In this document: piece by piece, positions 56,344 through 64,000 of the stretch
Layout of the letters: each line of letters begins with the position of its first letter
Numbering within the stretch: the first letter of the stretch is position 1
Source of the DNA: Methanosarcina barkeri MS
GTDB lineage: Archaea; Halobacteriota; Methanosarcinia; Methanosarcinales; Methanosarcinaceae
Assembly: GCF_000970025.1 (NCBI RefSeq)
Contig: NZ_CP009528.1
Coordinates: 744,001-808,000, forward strand
DNA: 64,000 bases
Direction: 5' to 3'
Position numbers and translations under genes: made by a program
Notes under the pieces: generated by a model
Seen by the model: only the letters and a program-made list of their open reading frames with translations
Databases searched by the model: none
Told to the model about the DNA's origin: nothing

Positions 56344-57107
56344 AGTTTTTTTATAATATTTTCGATTTCTACTGCAGCAACCGAGTCGTCCGAAATTTGG
56401 AAGAGAGGTATGCCTTTTATATCCATTTCCTCTATTTTTGGGTCTAGTGGGATCATACCTATCATACTAAGTTTCAGATCCTCTGCCAGTTTGACAAGCT
56501 TTTCTCGGTTAGTATCTGTAACCTTATTTGCAATAACGTGAATTCTACCAATGTTTGAGTCCAGTTCATCCACAAGTTCATGAATTCTCTCAGCAGTTCT
56601 AAATCCCCTTCGAGAGGCGTCTGTTACGACAATCAGTTCATCTATATCCCGGATAATTTTCCTGCTGAAATGCTCAAGCCCTGCTTCTGCATCAATGATA
56701 ACGATATCATAATTCGCTATCAGTTTATCCATGATGCCCCTGAGAAGGTTGTTTACATAACAGTAACATCCTGACCCTTCGGGCCTTCCCATTACCAGGA
56801 GGTCATAACCCGGCATTTCTTCGATGATCTCATAAATCTTGCTTTTAAGTACCGCCTCTTTATTCATGTCGGGATGTTCAGGCTTTGGTTTTGTGATTTC
56901 GGCCTGTAAATACTCCTTTGCATCTCCGATTGTTTTTACGTTCTCACAGCCAAGAGTCTCAGGAAGGTTAGTATCTGCATCTGCATCAACTGCCAATAAG
57001 AACTTCCCTTTTTTGGAAAGGGAGCGGATCAGAAGAGCCGCTACCGCTGTTTTACCAGTCCCACCTTTTCCCGTTATTGCAATTACTTTTGTCACAGAAT
57101 ACCCCAT
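56334..57107 (-). CDS. cooC: CO dehydrogenase maturation ATPase CooC
   Basis: CooC (257 aa) is a MinD/ParA-type ATPase that helps insert nickel into CO dehydrogenase. The deviant Walker A is ITGKGGTGKTAVAALL near residue 11, and Walker B-like sequence is VDADADTNL. The nickel site C-x-C is in GSGCYCYVNNLL. The ATPase switch region IIDAEAGLEHFSRK and the base-binding VIANKVTDTN are also present. It lies inside the cdh operon between cdhC and cdhD, the usual place in Methanosarcina. Confidence 0.95.
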   Translation of the reverse strand: MGYSVTKVIAITGKGGTGKTAVAALLIRSLSKKGKFLLAVDADADTNLPETLGCENVKTIGDAKEYLQAEITKPKPEHPDMNKEAVLKSKIYEIIEEMPGYDLLVMGRPEGSGCYCYVNNLLRGIMDKLIANYDIVIIDAEAGLEHFSRKIIRDIDELIVVTDASRRGFRTAERIHELVDELDSNIGRIHVIANKVTDTNREKLVKLAEDLKLSMIGMIPLDPKIEEMDIKGIPLFQISDDSVAAVEIENIIKKLGL

Positions 57108-57154
57108 GGATTGTTTTTCGTTGTAGGCGATTACCTGTCGTCACCCAACTACGT

Positions 57155-58573
57155 TTATTCCTTCTTCTCGCTGACGATCATTTTGTCAATGGAGATCTTT
57201 GCATTCTTGAAAGTGATCTTTATTCCACCAGCTTTACCGGCAGGCATCATTGGCATTGAAGCCATTGCAGGCATCTGGAAACCTGCTGCAGGCATCATCA
57301 TTGGAGCTGCTGCAACAGCTGTTTCCTCTTCTTCTTCCTCTTCTTCTTCCTCTTCCTCTTCTTCTGCAGCTGCCCAGTTAGCAACGACCGGGTGGTTCTT
57401 CTCCTGCAGGAAAGTCTTCAAGGACTCGATGTCAGTTGCATCGTTCTCAGTTGCGATCTTGTCTTTGATGTCTTCAGGAATGGTTTCTGCAATCTTTTCC
57501 TTGAGCATAGCAGGGAGCCAGACAACTCTGTTCCAGCCTCCATCCGCCTGGATGAACTTGGGTGAATAGAAGTAGTTGACCCCAATACCGAGGAAACCTA
57601 CTATCTGCTTTCCGCCTCCTGTCTGACCGGCCATAGTTGAGAAACCAAGTCCATTTGGTGCCATTCCCTGGTATTCTCTGTTAACCCATCCGATACCGTC
57701 AACTTCAGGGATATAGAACCCGACTACTTCGAAGCAGCCACAAGAGGTGTGTGGTGAGTCGAAGAATGAGTGGAGTTTAATCTTGTCGAATTCACCACTT
57801 GAAAGTTTCTTTGCAATCTCATTTACACCTGAGTATTCACCTGTATTGTCATCGAGAACTTCACCCTTTTCAATTGCGAACTGTGGGCCTTCTGGGTCTA
57901 CTTTTGCGGCTGCACGGCCGTCAAACCAGTTGATTGCACCACATAGTGAGATTCTGTCTGGAGAAACCACACATACGTTGGTTGGAGCAAAAGCCTGACA
58001 TAGAGTACATCCATAGAAGACATCGACATCTTCATCGTGTAGGTCCTTTGTCCTTGCATCTCTTGCCTTGAAGATCTCCTTTGCCTCTACCATTTGCTTT
58101 TCGACTTCGGCCTCGTCGGTGTAGAAGGTCACCTGCATCTTCTCAATAAAAGGAAGCTCTGTCTTGAAGAGCATCATGACAGCTTTTCCGAAAGGTTCGA
58201 AGGAGTCCATCTTTGCAGCTGTGTCCTTTGACATTCTCATCCATACATCGTATCTCTGGTTCAGGTGCATAATGCCCTGGCAGTAGTTTACGAAGTCGTG
58301 GACACGCCTTTCGACGACAGACTCAAGGTCAGGCTCTACCAGTTCTCCGCCGATGTGGAAAATCATTGCCCAGGGATATGTTTTGCCCTCTTCCATTTCC
58401 TTTAGATCAGGACCGACGATCGTAACTTTGTCATCTTCGATCTCGTCCATGTCCTTTGCACGGACAAGTTCCAGACCCATGGATTTCGGGCCGCCGAGTT
58501 CAACAAACATTCCATCCTTTCTTACTCTTTCTCCTTCAAACATTGGAGAAATCTCAAATGGGAATTCTGCCAT
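57155..58573 (-). CDS. cdhC: ACDS complex beta subunit (acetyl-CoA synthase)
   Basis: CdhC (472 aa) assembles or cleaves acetyl-CoA at the Ni-Ni-[4Fe-4S] A-cluster. The cluster residues are Cys189 in VFYGCTLCQAFA, with Cys192, Cys201 and Cys211 nearby, and Cys278/Cys280 in the SCGCF motif. A run of about 15 Glu (near residue 400) and a Met/Pro/Ala-rich linker (TAVAAAPMMMPAAGFQ) precede a small C-terminal domain ending IVSEKKE; this low-complexity tail is characteristic of archaeal CdhC. AGGAGGC precedes the ATG. It lies 24 bp after cdhB. Confidence 0.98.
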   Translation of the reverse strand: MAEFPFEISPMFEGERVRKDGMFVELGGPKSMGLELVRAKDMDEIEDDKVTIVGPDLKEMEEGKTYPWAMIFHIGGELVEPDLESVVERRVHDFVNYCQGIMHLNQRYDVWMRMSKDTAAKMDSFEPFGKAVMMLFKTELPFIEKMQVTFYTDEAEVEKQMVEAKEIFKARDARTKDLHDEDVDVFYGCTLCQAFAPTNVCVVSPDRISLCGAINWFDGRAAAKVDPEGPQFAIEKGEVLDDNTGEYSGVNEIAKKLSSGEFDKIKLHSFFDSPHTSCGCFEVVGFYIPEVDGIGWVNREYQGMAPNGLGFSTMAGQTGGGKQIVGFLGIGVNYFYSPKFIQADGGWNRVVWLPAMLKEKIAETIPEDIKDKIATENDATDIESLKTFLQEKNHPVVANWAAAEEEEEEEEEEEEEETAVAAAPMMMPAAGFQMPAMASMPMMPAGKAGGIKITFKNAKISIDKMIVSEKKE

Positions 58574-58597
58574 TATATTTTGCCTCCTAAATCAAAG

Positions 58598-59110
58598 TTA
58601 TAATGCGTTAATAAGTTCATCCAGGGCAGCATAGTGGTCTGCCTTACTCAGGTTCCCGAAGGACATAGTTGCGTTCTGGATATAGCCTCTTTCAATCGCA
58701 ATTGTTTTCAAGTTACTGAAGTTCTTTGCTGCGGACAGCACTTGGTTGATGTAGAATTTCTTGAATCCTATGGTTATGATCATGTCGTAATTTCCATTTC
58801 CGTCAAGACCGGGCCATTTTGGGTCGGTCAGGTAAAAACCGAGCATGTGAGCGTTGATGTATTTTGCATCTACATCTTTATCAGCAAGGACTGCCAAGGA
58901 ACTCCCTGTTGCAGCAATAGGGATGTTTGCAGCCTTCGAAATTTTTACCACGCGGTCAAGGAGTTCGGGGTCGAGGGCCAGGGTTCCTACCATAAGGAGC
59001 GGTCTCTTTGCTTTTGAGATTATCTTTGCAGCCATTTCAGGAGATACGGCTTTTGAGGTATTCACCCCGTAGCTGGTAAAGAGCTTTGTGTTCTTGGTAG
59101 TGTCAACCAT
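58598..59110 (-). CDS. cdhB: ACDS complex epsilon subunit
   Basis: CdhB (170 aa) is the small subunit that binds CdhA in the CO dehydrogenase part of the ACDS complex. It has a Rossmann-like fold ([20 protein letters not shown], then [20 protein letters not shown]). It may shape an electron-transfer or FAD-binding site. It begins 5 bp after the cdhA stop, so A and B are coupled. Confidence 0.96.
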
Positions 59111-59115
59111 TTAAT

Positions 59116-61539
59116 TCAGGCCTCCTTGCAGAGTCTTTTGAGGTTAGTGGGCTGTGCCGAGACGTCGAACTTGATCTTTGGACCGGAGATGATTTTCTTC
59201 CTCTTCCAATCAATTTCCCAGCCATGTTCTTTTTCTAGCTCCTTGAGGAGTGCCTCACGGGTAGCCAGCGGGAGGTCAGCTTCGGTTCTGACGAATTTCC
59301 ACCAGTCTTCAGGTTCTTTTCCGCCAAGGTACTTCTTATGCAGTTCCATCCAGTGGGTCAGTTTAATAGCTCTACCCATGCTGTTGTCAGACGGACGGAT
59401 GCAGGCTTTTGCCATCATCGGGATTGCTTCCTGCCAGGTCTCTGCCGTGGTCAGGAGGAACTCAGGTGCTGGCGGAATTGGCATTTCCTGACCATTTCTC
59501 GCATCGTAGACCTTCCACTTGTCTTCTTCATAGGTCTTGGCAATCAGGGCTCTCCTGTACTTAGAGGAGTGAGGACCAAGGACTGCAGGGATACCAAAAA
59601 TATTACAGCCGGTACCTATTGAGGATGCTTTCTGGGAGAAGGCACCCCATGCGAGTCCACAGGCACCTACACGGTTCAGTATGTAATCTCCAATTTCGGC
59701 GAGGTTGCCTTCAAGAGTTCTCTGGGCAAAGATAGCTGCGACTTTCTCGGCTGCTCCAGTGATGTGGGCATTTGAGACACAGGATCCTATGTTGGCAAGC
59801 CCTCCACACTGGAATCCACCTGGGAACCTCTCATAGAGAGTCTTGCCATCGGCATCCTTGAACATACCAATGTCCATTGCTCCACAGCCTGTCGTAACTA
59901 CGATGAAGTTCCTTTTCAGGAATTCTTCTGCGATGTAGTAAACGTCCTTGGTGCCTCCTGCATAATTCGGGCATCCGATGATTGCGATAATACCCGGTGT
60001 GGTACCCATGACAAGGTTAAGACCTTCTGCGCGTATTTCGGCATCAGATACCTGTCCTCTGCCGGCTCTCATCAAACCTTTTTCTTCAGCAATCTGCTTC
60101 TGGGCTATCTTCTCTATTACGTTAAGGATTGGAATTTCCTTCTTACAGACCTGTTCACAGCGGCGGCAACCAATGCATGTGTCATGGATCTCTTCAAAGT
60201 ATGAGAAGTCTCCTTTCTTTGCAAATCCCATTGCTTCCGGAATATCGATCTCTTCAGGGCAGGCAAGCAGGCAGGCTCCACAGTCTGCGCATTTTGCAAC
60301 CATATTTACGAGTTCTTCATCGGTTGGAAGTGCAGTGATACCGGCGGCATCACGGATTGGGGCCATTTCCATCGTAAGCCTGACGCAGAGTTCTCCTAGC
60401 TTGTCGTAGTCCAGCATTACACAGCCTGGAATCTTTCCGGACTTGAGTTCCTCCATGGTCTCGTCAACGTCGGCATCTGTCCTGTTCGGAAGTCCGTACA
60501 TGATCTTGGGATTTGATGCAATGACCGGAATCTTGAGTTTCTGCGCTTCAGGTACAATATCACCGCGGACGCACTGTTCATCTACAACAATGACATCTGG
60601 CATTCCTGAACGGATTACCTTGAGTTCCTTGGACATGGAACCTATAACTTTTGCATATGGGGGCCTCCGATCGGCTTCCTTGTACCTTGTAAGGTCGATT
60701 GCAGTACAGCAGAGTCCAGCAATTTCCATCTTGTCGGTCAGGTTGTTGTCTTCCATGTAGTCCATCATGTAGGTGACACCGGCGACATTGTGTCCTATAA
60801 CACATAGGAAAGGTTTGGACTTGTCAATGGTTCCCATTCCGATTTCAACTAAGGGAGCCTCTGGGTCAGCTTTCGGGAAATCATAGGCTGCGACCTGTAC
60901 AATATCAGAAATTTCCATGCCTACGTGATCCAGGCTACCACTGAATAGGGCTTTTGAGTCGTAATCAATTTCTGCGGACTCCTGACCTGCATGGACAGTT
61001 GCAAGCAGCTGGGTCAGCTGTTCTTCAACATACTCCATTGCCGGCTTGACTTCCCCAAGGGTTTTGGGGCTAAGCCCAGTACTGATTGTAATGTTTGGGG
61101 TAAGCACATTGGATTGCCCAAGGGTGAGAGGTAAGTCTTCTCCATATTTTTCGATCAAGTGATCAAGCAGGTGGCGGCCATGAGCTGCATGGCAGGCAGT
61201 ACCTGTAATTACACGGAGGAAGAATTCTCTCCCATTGTGGCCCTTCATGTCAATACCACAAGCACCTCTCTTGTTCCCTGAAAGATCACAGGGTCCATAG
61301 GTACAGTAGCAGCACTGATCACACATGGGGGTGATTACAGGCTCGTAACGGTCAAGTAGTTTGAAGTTCCAGTCATCCCTATAACCCTCAAGTCCTGGAA
61401 AAAGTGTGGGACCTGCGTTAACGAGCTCCTTTTCTTTTTCTTCAGCAGCCTCCTTTGCTGCCCCTACAATATTATTGATAGTGATCTGAACGGATTCTAG
61501 ATCTTCTATAGAAAAACTCCCGGTAGTTAATTTACTCAT
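59116..61539 (-). CDS. cdhA: ACDS complex alpha subunit (Ni-Fe-S CO dehydrogenase)
   Basis: CdhA (807 aa) oxidises CO or reduces CO2 at the Ni-Fe-S C-cluster. Cysteines for the D- and B-clusters lie in [20 protein letters not shown] and [25 protein letters not shown] holds the active-site histidines. Two extra ferredoxin-type [4Fe-4S] motifs, [18 protein letters not shown] and [16 protein letters not shown] (about residues 410-475), are particular to the archaeal subunit. C-cluster cysteines follow in [18 protein letters not shown] and ACGLAWG. The start has a strong GGAGGT. It heads the operon behind a long structured leader. Confidence 0.98.
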   Translation of the reverse strand: MSKLTTGSFSIEDLESVQITINNIVGAAKEAAEEKEKELVNAGPTLFPGLEGYRDDWNFKLLDRYEPVITPMCDQCCYCTYGPCDLSGNKRGACGIDMKGHNGREFFLRVITGTACHAAHGRHLLDHLIEKYGEDLPLTLGQSNVLTPNITISTGLSPKTLGEVKPAMEYVEEQLTQLLATVHAGQESAEIDYDSKALFSGSLDHVGMEISDIVQVAAYDFPKADPEAPLVEIGMGTIDKSKPFLCVIGHNVAGVTYMMDYMEDNNLTDKMEIAGLCCTAIDLTRYKEADRRPPYAKVIGSMSKELKVIRSGMPDVIVVDEQCVRGDIVPEAQKLKIPVIASNPKIMYGLPNRTDADVDETMEELKSGKIPGCVMLDYDKLGELCVRLTMEMAPIRDAAGITALPTDEELVNMVAKCADCGACLLACPEEIDIPEAMGFAKKGDFSYFEEIHDTCIGCRRCEQVCKKEIPILNVIEKIAQKQIAEEKGLMRAGRGQVSDAEIRAEGLNLVMGTTPGIIAIIGCPNYAGGTKDVYYIAEEFLKRNFIVVTTGCGAMDIGMFKDADGKTLYERFPGGFQCGGLANIGSCVSNAHITGAAEKVAAIFAQRTLEGNLAEIGDYILNRVGACGLAWGAFSQKASSIGTGCNIFGIPAVLGPHSSKYRRALIAKTYEEDKWKVYDARNGQEMPIPPAPEFLLTTAETWQEAIPMMAKACIRPSDNSMGRAIKLTHWMELHKKYLGGKEPEDWWKFVRTEADLPLATREALLKELEKEHGWEIDWKRKKIISGPKIKFDVSAQPTNLKRLCKEA

Positions 61540-62026
61540 TTTAGCTTTACCTCCTAAATACGCTTAAAGTCGCTTCATCAGACGATTGTATTTACGATAT
61601 GTGGCATACCGATAATGATTGTCCAATTTATATTGACGTCTGCTTGAAAGTTCCAGCTATTTAAATGACATTTTTAGTAGGTCGTTTTTACTTTTTTATA
61701 GAAGTCACTCACTTATAATACAAAATAAAGTACAGTAAATTAAGCAGTTAAATCTTGAATTTTTAGAAAGTTTGAAGTTCACTGCTTTTGTTTTAAACAT
61801 CAAGTGGGTAAGTTCTATAATGGTAAACCTTGTGATCTCAGAATAAAAGAGATCCTGGAGACTATCCGAAAAGTTCTATGAATGTTGTAAAATTTACAAT
61901 TAGACAACTGTGTTTATTATCCGGAATCCGTTCATTTATGATCTGCTGATTGTAGAAGTTACAGTAGGTCACAGCACTTTTCAGATAAACTCTTAAATTA
62001 CACATAAGCGACGTGTTATAAATAAC
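61540..62026 (-). promoter_or_regulatory. cdh promoter and structured 5' leader, module 1
   Basis: A TATA-like GTTATTTATAAC (62015-62026) would place the RNA start near 61995, leaving a leader of about 455 nt. The leader starts with a 17-bp arm (61976-61992) that can pair with 61858-61874 (one mismatch, two wobbles), enclosing about 100 nt. A GATCTC / GAGATC hairpin (61834-61854) and an AGCAGT / ACTGCT stem (61743-61786) before a U-rich stretch follow. A long cdhA leader that controls expression has been reported in other Methanosarcina species; equivalence is inferred. Confidence 0.75.
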
Positions 62027-62040
62027 TTCCATTTTTGTTT

Positions 62041-62267
62041 GGTATAAATATAAAAATAAAAATTAAGCAGTTAAAAGGTAAATTTGTAGAGAGTTAATAG
62101 TTTACCTTTTTTGTTTTAGATATCAAGCGGAAGCTATAAAACTGGGCAATTAGTGCTTATTATCCGGAATCTGTTCATTTGTGATCTGCCGATTATAAAA
62201 GTTATAGTAGGTCACAGAGCTTTTCAGACAAACTCTTACATTACACATAAGCGCGTAGTATATATAG
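62041..62267 (-). promoter_or_regulatory. Upstream copy of the cdh promoter/leader, module 2
   Basis: A second TATA-like GCTATATATAC (62257-62267) is followed on the minus strand by the same opening (CTTATGTGTAAT, then GTCTGAAAAGCTCTGTGACC) and the conserved ATTCCGGATAATAA core. The middle is shorter than in modules 1 and 3 and lacks the far arm of the long stem. It ends in a perfect 10-bp hairpin (AAAAGGTAAA / TTTACCTTTT, 62073-62110) and a U-rich run, so it may make a short separate RNA. Confidence 0.6.
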
Positions 62268-62300
62268 CTTCTATTTTTGTTCGGCTAATATATATAATAG

Positions 62301-62582
62301 AAAAGTAAGCAGTTAAATTTTTGATTATTAAAGAGTTGGGGGAACACTGCTTTATTTAGACTTCAGGGTGAGTGTACTATAAGTAAATCTTGTGATTTCA
62401 GATAAAAGAGGTCTTAGAGGCTATCCAAAAAGTTTTACGCATGTTGTATAATTACAACTGGACAATTAGTGTTTATTATCCGGAATCCGTTCATTTGTGA
62501 TCACTGATTGTAGAAGTTACAGCAGGTCACAGCACTTTTCGGATAGTCTCTAAATTACACATAAGCGACGTAGTATAAATAG
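62301..62582 (-). promoter_or_regulatory. Upstream copy of the cdh promoter/leader, module 3
   Basis: The third TATA-like element (CTATTTATAC, 62573-62582) precedes the same leader sequence. The arms 62534-62550 and 62417-62433 form the long stem with 15 Watson-Crick pairs, one wobble and one mismatch. The AGCAGT / ACTGCT stem is at 62308-62351. It is the best-preserved second copy of module 1, about 560 bp further upstream. Confidence 0.6.
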
Positions 62583-63509
62583 TTTTCATTTCTATTAGGT
62601 TTTACTATACTAATAAAAGAATTCCTTTGTATAAATCCTGTGAACTCTTACGAATCGTTGGCCCGTGATGACGCATGGAAAACGGCAGCGTATACTCATT
62701 TTTGATATGAAAAGAACATAAAATTATTCGACTAAGAAGTAATACGAAAGTACAGTGATTAGCAGAACTTTTACGTTAAATCAAATATATAAGGCAGAAG
62801 ATATCCGCAGGGTTGACTAATGTATAATGTATAAATTATAAAGTAAACGCCATACTTATAATCGCATTTTATATAATTACAAGTTTATTGCTTATGGTTT
62901 TGTAATTAAAATGCAGAATCCTAATTATTAATTCTGAACTTTTTAATTTATCAATATTTAAATTAATGTAGCGTTAGTTATTTATATAACATCTCATTTG
63001 CGTATTTTGACGGTAGATTGAGTTAAGTGGGTTTTCAATAATCTAAAAAGCTACTTCTTAAAAACTCAGATAAAGCCCGCTAAGTATTCTCGTAATTATT
63101 AACTTGTTCTTGGAAGAGCTTGAAGAATTCGTCTTTGCGACCGTCCTCATGTAGGGCAGAATGAGACTGCTGACAGAATAAAGTATCAGAAAACCTTCTG
63201 GAATGAGCTTCAATAGGCACGACAGAAGATTGTTGTTTTATTCCAATTATTTCGCTTTTAATTTCTTTTATTACAATGATCTATCGTACGGGTGACCACC
63301 ATTTCACTTCAACTTCGAAATTGTTTCATTTTACAGAATCATTCTACATTATCACAATGAAGCTTAAATTTACTCAACATTTTCTCTTTTGCGTTGTCTG
63401 TTACTGTATCGCTTATTGAACATTCAAATGGTTTTCATGCGCCATCGGTTAAGCATTAAATCACATCTCCTGTATCTGCTTTTATACTCATATTCAAATT
63501 TTTGAATCT
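62583..63509. other. Non-coding region beyond the cdh leader modules
   Basis: About 930 bp of AT-rich DNA. I found no gene, tRNA or clear repeat. Presumably part of it is the 5' flank of the transposase remnant. Confidence 0.5.
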
Positions 63510-63963
63510 ATGTCTACTCGTTTCCCACCTACTCTTGAATACTCTCTTCGGGAAATGTTTCCAGAAGAGTGGTTAAGGCAAACTGCCAAAGAATAATGAC
63601 AAAAATGGGAAGCATCATATTTATATTACAAATATTCAGAAAGACATTTTGAATGTAAAAGACATTGAAAACTTATATAGAGCCAGATGAAATATAGAAC
63701 TGCTTTTCAAAGAATTGAAAAGCAAATACTCGCTAGACGTTCTTGAAACAAAGAATGTGCAGGTAATTGAAGCTCTAATCTGGACAGTAATATTTACACT
63801 AATCGTTAGTAGAAGAATTTATTCTTTTGTAAAAAACTCAATAACTCATACTGAAAAAATGGCTAGATATACGCAGTTATGTTGGAGTACAATATTTGCA
63901 GAGAATGCATCAGATCTGTTGACAGTAATTCTATATGTATGTGGAATTCAAAGAACTTTTTAA
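63510..63963 (+). mobile_element. IS4-type transposase remnant with internal deletion
   Basis: The N-terminus MSTRFPPTLEYSLREMFPEE and WLRQTAKE ends in two stops at 63594-63599. The frame resumes as DIENLYRAR, a TGA where a Trp is usual, then NIELLFKELKSKYSLDVLET and onward to 63963. The Y-x2-R-x3-E-x6-K signature of IS4 transposases is readable around the stop. Most of the catalytic core between the two ends has been deleted, so the element cannot move by itself. Confidence 0.85.
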
Positions 63964-64000
63964 ACGATAATGAGTGTATCTGAAAGTCAAGCATTAGATC

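Overview
The window is chromosomal DNA of a Methanosarcina-type methanogenic archaeon; the species cannot be settled from the sequence alone. The evidence is an A-type ATP synthase operon in the order H-I-K-E-C-F, the complete CO dehydrogenase/acetyl-CoA synthase operon cdhA-B-C-cooC-D-E, a quinone-type prenyl diphosphate synthase suited to methanophenazine, a soluble MtrA homologue, archaeal TATA promoters, AT-rich spacers full of short tandem repeats, and IS4-type transposase debris of a kind common in this genus.

Layout: 1-4584 (minus) is the aha ATP synthase operon, running off the left edge inside ahaF. 5342-7731 (minus) holds a radical SAM enzyme, a prenyl synthase and a small coupled protein. 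7732-9862 is mostly non-coding, with tRNA-Gly and tRNA-Leu. 9863-13160 carries an ACT-metallo-beta-lactamase fusion, a GIY-YIG protein and an ADP-ribosylglycohydrolase. 13571-18921 (minus) is the most unusual locus: a cyanobactin-type (PatA/PatG-like) subtilisin protease followed by three short Cys-rich precursor-like peptides with a shared leader, then a calcineurin-like phosphoesterase. 19250-25064 contains a possible ribbon-helix-helix protein, tRNA-Glu, the proteasome-activating nucleotidase, two DUF131 membrane proteins and purA. 25347-31473 has a six-PAS/PocR histidine kinase, an 18-bp x 10 tandem repeat, an MFS transporter and a winged-helix regulator. 32577-38706 holds the MtrA homologue and a cassette bounded by an inverted 72-bp foldback repeat; inside are a toxin-antitoxin-like pair with a shortened GNAT, a 1408-aa nuclease-STAND NTPase resembling Avs antiviral proteins, and a dead DUF433 gene. 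38831-43351 (minus) is a moxR-DUF58-VWA operon. 44244-53132 is a patchwork of GC-rich, bacterial-looking genes (katG, an Old Yellow Enzyme homologue, acetolactate synthase) among decayed genes (catalase tail, CDGSH protein, TPR protein). 53356-61539 (minus) is the cdh operon, preceded by three tandem promoter-plus-structured-leader modules. A deleted transposase closes the window.

The core modules fit aceticlastic or CO-linked energy metabolism. The ACDS complex cleaves or makes acetyl-CoA. Its methyl group passes to tetrahydromethanopterin-dependent steps, methanophenazine carries membrane electrons, and the A-type ATP synthase uses the ion gradient. The accessory stretches look like sites of repeated gene gain and decay.

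The observations most worth follow-up are the cyanobactin-like peptide locus in an archaeon, the foldback-flanked Avs-like cassette, and the triplicated structured leader upstream of cdhA. No homology search or folding program was run: family calls come from motifs read by eye, and RNA structures were paired by hand.
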